This document shows, piece after piece, positions 34,247 to 42,472 of a stretch of 64,000 nucleotides of DNA. The position numbers and the translations under genes are program-made. The stretch's first letter is position 1, and each line of letters begins with the position of its first letter. Source of the stretch: RGIG5612 sp050944475 (GTDB lineage Bacteria; Bacillota; Clostridia; Lachnospirales; Lachnospiraceae); assembly GCA_050944475.1 (NCBI GenBank), contig JBMNRD010000002.1:1-64000 (forward strand). The letters are read 5' to 3'. The notes below the pieces were generated by a model, which saw only the letters and a program-made list of their open reading frames with translations, was not told where the DNA came from and made no database searches.

Positions 34247-35743
34247 ATGGACATTTTATATAAAAGCACAAGGGGAGAGGAAGCGCCGATTACAGCCTCC
34301 GGGGCCGTTATTCAGGGACTTTCACCCGATGGAGGACTATTTGTACCCACAAGCATTCCGAAGCTGAATTTGGACCTTTCAAAGGCCTGCGACATGACTT
34401 ACAAGGAGTTGGCGCTGCATATACTTAAGGAGTTTCTTTCCGATTTTACCGAAGATGAGCTTCAGCAATGTATAGACAGGGCATATGATGATAAATTTGA
34501 CACCGAAGACATTGCTCCTGTTGTGAGGGCAGACAACAGGTATTTTCTTGAACTTTTCCATGGACCGACCATTGCTTTCAAAGACATGGCATTGTCAATT
34601 CTGCCTCATCTTTTGACTATTGCCGCCCGCAAAAATAAAATCAATGATGAGATTATTGTTCTTACCGCCACCTCGGGTGATACGGGAAAGGCTGCGCTTA
34701 CAGGTTTCGCCGATGTCCCCGGAACAAAAATTATGGTATTTTACCCTGAGGAGGGAGTAAGCAACATTCAAAGGCTTCAGATGGTTACCCAAAGGGGTGA
34801 TAATACAAAGGTTGTGGGTGTCAGGGGTAATTTTGATGATTGTCAGAATGCTGTAAAGAGGATTTTCGCAGACAAGGAATTGAACAATTTGCTCGGCAGG
34901 AAGGGGTTGCGGCTTTCTTCCGCCAATTCTATCAATATCGGTCGCCTTGTTCCTCAGGTTGTGTATTACGTTTGGGCATATCTGCAACTGATGAAAACCG
35001 GGCAGATCCGGTGCGGCGATAAAATTAACTTTGTTGTTCCAACCGGTAATTTCGGCAATATCCTTGCCGGGTATTACGCAAAGCTTATGGGACTTCCGGT
35101 GAATAAGCTTATCTGCGCATCAAATGACAACAAAGTGCTTTTTGATTTCTTCCGGGGCGGGACATATGACAAAAACAGGGAGTTTATTTTGACAAACTCT
35201 CCCTCAATGGATATATTGATTTCCAGCAATCTTGAAAGATTGATATATATGGTTTCGGGAGAAGATGCCGCTGTAAATGCCCGGCTGATGTCCGAACTTG
35301 CAACAAAAGGAAAATATACTCTTCCCGGACAGATGAAGGAGAGACTGACCGATTTTCATGGAGAATTCGCAACACAGCAGGAAGCTCTTGACTGCATCGC
35401 CCGCATATATGAAAAAGACGGATATGTCATTGACACGCATACTGCCGTTGCAGTATGCGCGCATGATAAATATAAAGATTCGACCGGCGATGACACACCG
35501 AGCGTGATTGTGTCAACCGCCAGTCCTTTTAAGTTTCTCAGAGCGGTGCTGGGGGCGATTAATCCCGAGCACGTGGAGATGTTAAGCGAATATGATATGA
35601 TTTACAGACTTGACATGCTTATGGGAAAGAAGGGTATTCCCGGCGCGATAAAGGAAATTCTCGCTCTGCCCATAAGGCATAAGGATGTTTGTGATATAGA
35701 AAGAATAGAGGATGCCGTAAAGGGTTTCCTGAATATTGCATAA
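34247..35743 (+). CDS. thrC: Threonine synthase
   Basis: The 498-residue PLP enzyme converts O-phosphohomoserine to threonine. The N-terminal LYKSTRG and the PLP-lysine segment FHGPTIAFKDMAL (near residue 110) identify it, with TSGDTGKAA (near 144) and the phosphate-binding PTGNFGN (near 265). Length fits the class of about 500 residues with an N-terminal Thr_synth_N domain. It is separated from icd by one base and has GAAGGG about 10 bases upstream. Confidence 0.96.
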   Translation: MDILYKSTRGEEAPITASGAVIQGLSPDGGLFVPTSIPKLNLDLSKACDMTYKELALHILKEFLSDFTEDELQQCIDRAYDDKFDTEDIAPVVRADNRYFLELFHGPTIAFKDMALSILPHLLTIAARKNKINDEIIVLTATSGDTGKAALTGFADVPGTKIMVFYPEEGVSNIQRLQMVTQRGDNTKVVGVRGNFDDCQNAVKRIFADKELNNLLGRKGLRLSSANSINIGRLVPQVVYYVWAYLQLMKTGQIRCGDKINFVVPTGNFGNILAGYYAKLMGLPVNKLICASNDNKVLFDFFRGGTYDKNREFILTNSPSMDILISSNLERLIYMVSGEDAAVNARLMSELATKGKYTLPGQMKERLTDFHGEFATQQEALDCIARIYEKDGYVIDTHTAVAVCAHDKYKDSTGDDTPSVIVSTASPFKFLRAVLGAINPEHVEMLSEYDMIYRLDMLMGKKGIPGAIKEILALPIRHKDVCDIERIEDAVKGFLNIA

Positions 35744-35753
35744 GGAACAATCT

Positions 35754-36257
35754 ATGACTGAACTGATTAACCGGATTTTAAATGTTTTTGCCAGCTGGAA
35801 TCCCAACATTGTGATTTTTATCATATCAATGCTGCCTATTTTGGAAATGCGCGGAGGAATGATAGCAGCCACATTGCTGGGGGTTCCTTATTTGCGTGCA
35901 CTTATTATCTGCACCATCGGCAACATCGTTCCCATACCGTTTATTCTTTTATTCATCATGAAAATTTTCGAATGGTTGAAGCGCTATAAGTTCACGGGGA
36001 AGATTGTAAACTGGCTTGAAACAAGAACCTTGAAAAAACGCGGGCAAATCGATAAATACGGATTTTGGGGACTGATTATCTTTGTCGGAATCCCCCTGCC
36101 GGGGACCGGTGGCTGGACCGGAGCTTTGCTTGCCAGCCTGCTCGGGATTCCCGTGAAAAATTCTTCTCTGGCGGTCGGACTCGGAATTTGCTTGTGTGCA
36201 GTGATAATGAGCGTGGTTACATATCTCATTCCTTGGATAGTGACCCTGTTTGCATAG
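35754..36257 (+). CDS. Small multidrug export family membrane protein
   Basis: The 167-residue protein has about five hydrophobic segments and the pattern SMLPILEMRGGMIAA near residue 25, plus GIPLPGTGGWTGAL near residue 110, typical of the Sm_multidrug_ex family (COG2426). The name is historical; transport substrates are unknown. ATG 35754 is used because AAGGA is 7 bases upstream; a codon at 35736 overlaps thrC and lacks a ribosome site. glmM follows after 19 bases. Confidence 0.88.
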   Translation: MTELINRILNVFASWNPNIVIFIISMLPILEMRGGMIAATLLGVPYLRALIICTIGNIVPIPFILLFIMKIFEWLKRYKFTGKIVNWLETRTLKKRGQIDKYGFWGLIIFVGIPLPGTGGWTGALLASLLGIPVKNSSLAVGLGICLCAVIMSVVTYLIPWIVTLFA

Positions 36258-36276
36258 GCGGATATAGGAGGTTATT

Positions 36277-37644
36277 ATGGGAAAATATTTTGGAACAGAC
36301 GGATTCAGGGGCAGGGCAGGAGAGGTTTTGAATGCCAAGCATGCTTACAAGATAGGTCGTTTTCTGGGCTGGCATTTTGCAAAAAATCATGTCGGCGGTA
36401 AAAGAGCGAAAATCCTTATCGGTAAGGACACAAGACGCTCTTCATACATGTTCGAGAATGCACTGGCTGCCGGAATAACAGCTTCGGGAGCGGACGCATT
36501 CCTTATGCATGTTACAACCACGCCCAGTATCAGCTTTATTACTTCCGACGAGGATTTTGATTGCGGAATAATGGTTTCCGCAAGCCATAATCCTTACTAT
36601 GACAACGGTATCAAGTTGCTTAACGCTGATGGTGAGAAGATTGATGAAGCAATAGAAACTGAGATAGAGAAATACATCGACAGCAGCGAGGATTATATTC
36701 CCTATGCCGTCGATGATAAAATCGGCAAGACCGAGGATTATTATTTCGGTCGGAACAAGTACATAGGGTATCTTGTTTCATCCGCCATCAAGTCTTTTGA
36801 AAATGCCAAGGTGGCCATAGACTGTTCAAACGGCAGCGCATGGATGATAGGAAGAGCTGTTTTTGATGCACTCGGCACCAAAATTCATCCGATTAATAAC
36901 CAGCCCGACGGTCTGAATGTCAACATGGACTGCGGATCCATGCATATGGAAAGCCTGCAAAGATATGTTGTGGAGAACAACATGGACGTGGGCTTCGCCT
37001 TTGACGGTGATGCAGACAGATGTCTTGCCGTTGATGAAAAGGGAAATATCGTCAACGGAGACCAGATTCTTTATATTTGCGCCAAGCATTTTAAGGAACG
37101 CAACCAGTTGCCAAATGACAGCGTGGTTGTAACCGTCATGTCCAATTTCGGACTTTTAAAAGCCCTTGACAATCTTGGAATTAAATATGAAAAAACTAAA
37201 GTCGGAGATAAATATGTATATGAACGGATGAAAGAAAAGGACATCATGTTGGGCGGTGAGCAGTCAGGTCATATTATTTTCAGGCAGCATGCTAAAATCG
37301 GTGACGGAATTCTTACAGCCATAATGATTATGAACGTCATGATCAAGACTCAGCTTCCGCTTTCTCTTCTTGCCCAAAACTGCAAGATGTACCCGCAAAT
37401 TCTCAAGAACGTTGTTGTGGATGACAGGGAAAAGACACTTGCCGATCCGGCAGTCATCGCAGCAGTTGAACAGAGCACAAAGGAGCTTGGCGAAGGGGGC
37501 AGGGTGCTTCTTAGAGCCAGCGGAACAGAGCCGGTACTCAGGGTAATGAGTGAGGCGGGAACGAACGAGATAGCGGAAAAATATGTCGACCTTATTATTT
37601 CCGCCATGGCTCTTTCCGGACACCTTGTCAGCATAAAGAGATAA
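36277..37644 (+). CDS. glmM: Phosphoglucosamine mutase
   Basis: The 455-residue enzyme converts glucosamine-6-phosphate to glucosamine-1-phosphate for peptidoglycan and other envelope sugars. The N-terminal YFGTDGFRG, the phosphoserine loop MVSASHNPYYDNG (near residue 105), the metal loop FDGDADRC (near 245) and RASGTEP near the C-terminus are all present. AGGAGG lies 9 bases before ATG 36277. Confidence 0.97.
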   Translation: MGKYFGTDGFRGRAGEVLNAKHAYKIGRFLGWHFAKNHVGGKRAKILIGKDTRRSSYMFENALAAGITASGADAFLMHVTTTPSISFITSDEDFDCGIMVSASHNPYYDNGIKLLNADGEKIDEAIETEIEKYIDSSEDYIPYAVDDKIGKTEDYYFGRNKYIGYLVSSAIKSFENAKVAIDCSNGSAWMIGRAVFDALGTKIHPINNQPDGLNVNMDCGSMHMESLQRYVVENNMDVGFAFDGDADRCLAVDEKGNIVNGDQILYICAKHFKERNQLPNDSVVVTVMSNFGLLKALDNLGIKYEKTKVGDKYVYERMKEKDIMLGGEQSGHIIFRQHAKIGDGILTAIMIMNVMIKTQLPLSLLAQNCKMYPQILKNVVVDDREKTLADPAVIAAVEQSTKELGEGGRVLLRASGTEPVLRVMSEAGTNEIAEKYVDLIISAMALSGHLVSIKR

Positions 37645-37656
37645 GCAGGTGAAATC

Positions 37657-38280
37657 ATGGGCGGCAGAAGCAACTTTTTCGCGATGCTTTCGCGGATGAA
37701 ATACGTTAACAGATGGGGGCTGATGCACAGCCACAAGCCGGAGTCATTGTCGGAGCATACACTTGACGTGATTTTTATTTCACATGCATTAGTGGTGATT
37801 GCCAACACTTATTACGGAGGTTCATTTGACGAGGGAAAGGTGGTACTTTTGGCCGCATTTCATGACGCTCCGGAAATTATTACTGGTGATTTGCCAACCC
37901 CCGTTAAGTATTTCGATCCCGGAATCAAACAGGCTTATAACCACGTTGAAGAGTCGGTAAAACAAAAGATGATTGCCCAGCTGCCGGAGGAAATGCAGAT
38001 GAACTATGACGTCATCATGAACCGTGGCAATCCGGAAGACGATATGCTTATGAATTACGTCAGGGCGGCTGACAAACTTTCCGCACTTATAAAATGTATT
38101 GAGGAGGAAAGTTCCGGCAATAATGATTTCAGACAGGCAAAGGAGACTATAAGAAAGTCCATTGATGAAATGAATATGCCGGAGGTTGACTTTTTCTTAG
38201 ATAATTTCCTGCCCGGCTTTTACCTGACCCTTGACGAATTAATAAATCCGGAGGCAGAAGATGCCTGTGGAAATGATTAA
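37657..38280 (+). CDS. yfbR: 5'-deoxynucleotidase, YfbR-like HD protein
   Basis: The 207-residue HD-domain phosphohydrolase hydrolyses deoxyribonucleoside 5'-monophosphates. The metal residues His34, His69-Asp70 (AAFHDAPE) and a later Asp (RAADKLSAL) match YfbR, as do Arg19-Trp20 in the substrate pocket. It follows glmM by 12 bases and lies 35 bases before pckA. Confidence 0.92.
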   Translation: MGGRSNFFAMLSRMKYVNRWGLMHSHKPESLSEHTLDVIFISHALVVIANTYYGGSFDEGKVVLLAAFHDAPEIITGDLPTPVKYFDPGIKQAYNHVEESVKQKMIAQLPEEMQMNYDVIMNRGNPEDDMLMNYVRAADKLSALIKCIEEESSGNNDFRQAKETIRKSIDEMNMPEVDFFLDNFLPGFYLTLDELINPEAEDACGND

Positions 38281-38315
38281 GATATTATTGACATTTTTGT
38301 ATTTGGAGGAAGCTT

Positions 38316-39971
38316 ATGTCAACAAAAACGAAGTATAAAAGAAGTGAAATCGGTCCGGGCAAGCAGGGCTTTTTCGCAACAAGGGCCATCATCGAGGCGG
38401 CTTTTTACGGAAATAACGTCATTCCCGTAAATGACCTTGAAGCCGCCTATGAACTGGCGAAGAATTCACCCGGAACCGTGGTTACGGACATGCCGGTTTA
38501 TAAAGGAGAGACCTTCGGCCTTCCGTCCGATGCAAAGGTTCTTCTTTTCAATGACGGTTCCGTTACCGGAAGGTGTGCCGCAGCAAGAAGAATCACCGGT
38601 GAGCCGGATGTAAATCAGGCCGATCTGGATAAAAAATTAATGGATGCGGTTTATGACACCAGATATACGACTCTTTATCATGCCACGGTTTATATCGGAC
38701 TTGACCCTGAATTCATGGTAAAGGCCCACCTGCTTATTCCCGAGGGAGAGGAAAATATTCTTTACAACTGGATGTTGAATTTCCAGTACATGAGCGAGGA
38801 ATACAGAAAAATGTATGCCGGTTCGGCAGAGATTAAGGGCGAGTCGGACATTTATATTTTTTCCGCACCTCAATGGTCTCATCCGGAACATCCGCTGGGA
38901 TTGACCTATTTTAATGCAGAGCAGAACTGTGCTGCGCTTTTAGGCATGAGATATTTCGGCGAGCACAAAAAGGGGACGCTTACCATTGCATGGGCTATAG
39001 CAGACAGGCAGGGATATGCCTGCTGTCATGGCGGGCAGAAAAAATACACAAGAGCTGACAACAGCACCTATGTGGCGTCCGTATTCGGCCTGTCAGGCTC
39101 CGGAAAATCAACCTTGACCCATGCGAAGCATGACGGCAAATATCAGGTAACGGTTCTCCATGACGATGCCTTTATAATCAATTCGGATACATGTTCATCC
39201 ATTGCGCTGGAGCCCACATATTTTGACAAAACGGCGGATTATCCCTGTGACAGCGAGGACAATAAATACCTTCTCACTTGCCAGAACTGTTCGGCAACTC
39301 TTGATGAAGACGGAAAGGTTGTTCTGGTCACGGAGGATGTCAGAAACGGTAACGGAAGAGCAATAAAGTCACGCCTCTGGTCGCCTGACAGAGTTGACAA
39401 AATTGAAGAGCCTGTTGATGCTATTTTCTGGATTATGAAGGATCCGACCATACCGCCTGTTGTTAAACTGAACGGAGCTTCATTGGCAGCGGCTATGGGA
39501 GCAACTCTTGCTACCAAAAGGACGTCTGCCGAAAGACTTGCTCCCGGAGTCGATCCGAATGCGCTGGTGGTTGAGCCATATGCAAATCCCTTCAGGACTT
39601 ATCCGCTCTCCCATGATTACCTTAAATTTAAAAAACTGGTTGAGGAGAAAAATGTAGACTGTTATATCCTCAATACCGGTGATTTCATGGGAAAGAAAAT
39701 AAATAAGGAGATCACTCTGGGTATTTTGGAGGCCATTGTTGATAACAAGGCGGATTTCAAGCCGTGGGGCCCGTTTAAGGATATAGAAATCTTTCTTCAG
39801 GAAGGATTCTTCCCCGACTTTAAGGATGAAGGCTATGTCAATTCGCTTAAAGCAAGGATGAATGACCGGCTCGAGTTTGTCAAGCTCAGAGATGAAGTTA
39901 AGGGCGGCTATGATCGTCTGCCGGCAGATGCCGCGGATTCCATACAGGAATTAATCAATCTTTTGGGTTGA
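38316..39971 (+). CDS. pckA: Phosphoenolpyruvate carboxykinase (ATP)
   Basis: The 551-residue enzyme interconverts oxaloacetate and phosphoenolpyruvate with ATP. The P-loop GLSGSGKSTLTH is near residue 258 and the metal-binding HDDAFIIN near residue 281. In fermentative anaerobes it often runs in the carboxylating direction and conserves ATP. TTGGAGGAAGC precedes ATG 38316. The promoter of the downstream small RNA overlaps its last codons. Confidence 0.95.
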   Translation: MSTKTKYKRSEIGPGKQGFFATRAIIEAAFYGNNVIPVNDLEAAYELAKNSPGTVVTDMPVYKGETFGLPSDAKVLLFNDGSVTGRCAAARRITGEPDVNQADLDKKLMDAVYDTRYTTLYHATVYIGLDPEFMVKAHLLIPEGEENILYNWMLNFQYMSEEYRKMYAGSAEIKGESDIYIFSAPQWSHPEHPLGLTYFNAEQNCAALLGMRYFGEHKKGTLTIAWAIADRQGYACCHGGQKKYTRADNSTYVASVFGLSGSGKSTLTHAKHDGKYQVTVLHDDAFIINSDTCSSIALEPTYFDKTADYPCDSEDNKYLLTCQNCSATLDEDGKVVLVTEDVRNGNGRAIKSRLWSPDRVDKIEEPVDAIFWIMKDPTIPPVVKLNGASLAAAMGATLATKRTSAERLAPGVDPNALVVEPYANPFRTYPLSHDYLKFKKLVEEKNVDCYILNTGDFMGKKINKEITLGILEAIVDNKADFKPWGPFKDIEIFLQEGFFPDFKDEGYVNSLKARMNDRLEFVKLRDEVKGGYDRLPADAADSIQELINLLG

Positions 39972-39996
39972 AATGGAGCCGGCAATATGTTAGCAT
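39968..39996 (+). promoter_or_regulatory. Promoter of the small RNA after pckA
   Basis: TTGAAA (39968-39973) overlaps the pckA stop; an extended -10 TGTTAGCAT ends at 39996 after a 17-base spacer. The predicted start is about 40003. Confidence 0.7.
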
Positions 39997-40002
39997 AAAC
40001 CT

Positions 40003-40205
40003 GCCAAGGTTATCGGGCTGATATTTTGAACCTACATCACTTTAAAAGGGATACCTATATTTTTTAGATTATGACATGCCTTGCCTACGGGAACTTGGAC
40101 TTCAGAGGCTAAATTGCGGAAACCCACCTAGCTTTTGCTAGGAGTCAAAATTCAGTCGCAGCCTTGGTGTTGGGCCATTTGGTCATTTATGAATGGCCGG
40201 CCTTT
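40003..40205 (+). ncRNA. ssrS: Probable 6S RNA (approximate ends)
   Basis: The 300-bp gap after pckA holds no ORF but a promoter, a structured region and a terminator. A perfect hairpin CCTAGC-TTTT-GCTAGG (about 40128-40143) lies inside longer pairing of TGCG with CGCA and AGGC with GCCT. The segments GGGATACCTATATT and GGAAACCCACCTA recall, from memory, the central-bubble strands of Firmicute 6S RNA, which binds and restrains RNA polymerase. A further hairpin (40173-40198) precedes the terminator. A covariance-model search would settle it; another structured RNA is possible. Confidence 0.55.
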
Positions 40206-40212
40206 AACACTG

Positions 40213-40252
40213 AAAAGCTTCGGTACATCCGTTACCGAAGCTTTTTATTTTT
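40213..40252. terminator. Terminator of the small RNA, facing yihY
   Basis: A 13-bp perfect stem (40213-40225 with 40233-40245) with a 7-base loop runs into a T-rich tail. The inverse orientation may also serve yihY, though its T-run is shorter. Confidence 0.88.
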
Positions 40253-40280
40253 TATGTAATGTCTAATCTTCAAACCGTAA

Positions 40281-41213
40281 TCAAACAACGGATTCTTCTT
40301 CATCATTTTTTATCTCAACGGTCTTTATTTTTTTCGTTTCCATTTTTGACTGATATTTTTGAGCTTTATTACTGAGACGGCGACGCTCCCATTTACTGAA
40401 AGTAATGTTAATGAAAAAATTGATTTCTGCGCATACAAAGATAATGTACATGCCGATATATAGCCACATCATCAGAAGAATAAAGGATGTAAGTGAGCCG
40501 TATATGTACGAGATATTGGGGAAATGTTTAACGTATAAAGAAAGCAGGGAGGAAAGCGCCACCCAAGCGGACGCAGCAAGGAAAGCACCCGGAAACATCC
40601 TGAGAAAACGATTTTTCTTTGCCGGCAGGAATTTGAACATTGTCATGAACAGCAGTGTCAGAAGCACAATACCTATAAAATACCTTTGGTGGACAATAAA
40701 CTGTATAAAATCATTTACTCCGCCAAGATGGGTTCGTATCAAATTGTATATTGTTCTGCCGAAAACAAAAAGGACCATCATTAAGACCAGCATCAGGTAG
40801 AAAATCAGTGTATAAAAGCATGAAATAAGTCTGACAACAAAATAGTTTCGTTTGTCATTTACGTTAAAGCAGACTCCGATGCCGCGAATTAGCGACATGA
40901 CACCTTTGGAGGCGGACCAGAGAGCGCCTAATGCAGATGCAAAAATCAGGCCGGCTCCGGACTGGGATGCATAGATTTCCTCAATTATCCCGTTTATGAG
41001 AGGCGCAATGAGTTCCGGAAGAACATCAAAAACTCTCTCCTGCAGGAATTCCTTGGTCAGAGGGGTGAACTGCATTGCGGCAAGAAGAAGAATCAGGAAA
41101 GGGAAAATTGACAATATGATAAAGAAAGCCGTAGTGGCCGAGAATGTGTATATCCTGTCCCGGCCCAGCTTTATAAAAAAACTTTTGATTGATATATATG
41201 CATCAGTATACAT
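40281..41213 (-). CDS. YihY/BrkB family inner membrane protein
   Basis: The 310-residue protein has about six membrane segments and the family patterns FSATTAFFIILSIFPFLI near residue 24 and SYIYGSLTSFILLMMWLY near residue 225. The C-terminal 40 residues are charged and cytoplasmic. The family was once misnamed RNase BN; the function is unknown. The ATG at 41213 has no good ribosome site and lies about 3 bases from the predicted transcription start. Confidence 0.87.
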   Translation of the reverse strand: MYTDAYISIKSFFIKLGRDRIYTFSATTAFFIILSIFPFLILLLAAMQFTPLTKEFLQERVFDVLPELIAPLINGIIEEIYASQSGAGLIFASALGALWSASKGVMSLIRGIGVCFNVNDKRNYFVVRLISCFYTLIFYLMLVLMMVLFVFGRTIYNLIRTHLGGVNDFIQFIVHQRYFIGIVLLTLLFMTMFKFLPAKKNRFLRMFPGAFLAASAWVALSSLLSLYVKHFPNISYIYGSLTSFILLMMWLYIGMYIIFVCAEINFFINITFSKWERRRLSNKAQKYQSKMETKKIKTVEIKNDEEESVV

Positions 41214-41222
41214 GGCAGCACC

Positions 41223-41251
41223 ATTATATTGAAAACGTTCTCCGAAATCAA
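41223..41251 (-). promoter_or_regulatory. Promoter of the yihY-like gene
   Basis: On the minus strand TTGATT (41251-41246) and TATAAT (41228-41223) are 17 bases apart. The implied start near 41216 gives almost no leader. Confidence 0.7.
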
Positions 41252-41309
41252 GATAGTATCTTAACCGGGGAGCAGTAGCGTGATTATTCCAAATACCGGC
41301 ATTTAATTG

Positions 41310-41338
41310 TTGCGAGAATAATTACGTTATGATAAAAT
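41310..41338 (+). promoter_or_regulatory. Promoter of pheST
   Basis: TTGCGA (41310-41315) and an extended -10 TGATAAAAT (ending 41338) are separated by 17 bases. The roughly 90-base leader has a 14-bp perfect palindrome (41369-41382) and a T-rich stem-loop; no T-box motif is visible. Confidence 0.65.
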
Positions 41339-41437
41339 TCATAAAGTTAAATACTGACTACCTATGTGCCTGCCCGGGCAGGATGCAGGTGTATGTTTTT
41401 TGTGTATAAAAACACATAATAAAACGAGGAGGCATAG

Positions 41438-42457
41438 ATGAAAGAAAAGCTGGCGAGTATAAAGGGCGAAGCTCTGAATCAGCTAAATGAAGCAGATTCC
41501 GTTGAAGCTCTTGACGTCCTGAGAGTACGCTATCTGGGCAAAAAGGGTCTTATGACCGAGGTTCTTAAATCTATGAAGGATGTAGCACCTGAGGACAGGC
41601 CTGCAGTCGGACAGTTGGTCAATGATACAAGAAATGAAATCGAAAACTGCTTTGAAAATGCCAAAAAAAAGATGGAGGACGACCGGCTTACCGCAAGGCT
41701 TGCCGCCGAAGCCATAGACATCACCCTTCCGGGGAGGACCTTTAATCTCGGGCACAGTCATCCGAACAATCTTGTGTTAAAAGAAGTTGAAGATATTTTC
41801 ATCGGCATGGGATACCGGGTGGTGGACGGCCCTGAGGTTGAATACGATTATTATAATTTTGAGGCTCTGAATATTCCCGCAAACCATCCGGCAAGAGACG
41901 AGCAGGACACTTTTTACATAAATGATGACATACTTCTCAGGACCCAGACATCCTCGTGTCAGATTCATGAAATGGAGAAGGGGATTCTCCCCATAAGAAT
42001 GATTGCGCCGGGAAGGGTTTTCCGTTCGGATAATGTTGATGCGACACATTCTCCGTGCTTCCATCAGATCGAAGGTCTGGTGGTTGATAAGGGAATAACC
42101 TTCGCCGACTTGAAGGGGACACTGAAAGAATTCTGTGAGAAATTTTTCGGGGAAAACGTAAAAATCAAATTCAGGCCGCATCACTTTCCGTTTACCGAGC
42201 CGTCCGCCGAAGTGGATGTGAGTTGCTTTAAATGCGAAGGGAAGGGCTGCCGCTTCTGTAAGGGTGAGGGCTGGATTGAAATCTTAGGATGCGGTCAGGT
42301 CCATCCTCATGTTCTTGAGATGGTTGGAATTGATATTAACGAATATTCCGGCTTTGCCTTCGGTGTCGGGCTTGAGCGGCTGACTTTGCTTAAATATGAA
42401 ATTGACGACATGAGATTATTATACGAGAACGATTTACGCTTCCTCGAACAATTTTGA
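41438..42457 (+). CDS. pheS: Phenylalanine--tRNA ligase alpha subunit
   Basis: The 339-residue class II synthetase subunit carries the catalytic core. Visible motifs are GPEVEYDYYNFEALNIP-like motif 1 sequence near residue 130, the motif 2 region APGRVFRSDNVDATH near residue 190, and the C-terminal motif 3 FGVGLERLTLLKY near residue 310. The Cys cluster FKCEGKGCRFCKGEGW near residue 262 is typical of many bacterial forms. GAGGAGG lies 6 bases before ATG 41438. Confidence 0.97.
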   Translation: MKEKLASIKGEALNQLNEADSVEALDVLRVRYLGKKGLMTEVLKSMKDVAPEDRPAVGQLVNDTRNEIENCFENAKKKMEDDRLTARLAAEAIDITLPGRTFNLGHSHPNNLVLKEVEDIFIGMGYRVVDGPEVEYDYYNFEALNIPANHPARDEQDTFYINDDILLRTQTSSCQIHEMEKGILPIRMIAPGRVFRSDNVDATHSPCFHQIEGLVVDKGITFADLKGTLKEFCEKFFGENVKIKFRPHHFPFTEPSAEVDVSCFKCEGKGCRFCKGEGWIEILGCGQVHPHVLEMVGIDINEYSGFAFGVGLERLTLLKYEIDDMRLLYENDLRFLEQF

Positions 42458-42472
42458 GAAAGGAGAGAAAAA

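Noticed and set aside
38281..38315. TTGACA before pckA as a promoter
   Set aside because: No -10 box occurs at a usable distance before the start codon.
41214..41437. T-box riboswitch before pheS
   Set aside because: The gap lacks the conserved T-box bulge and a matching terminator/antiterminator pair.
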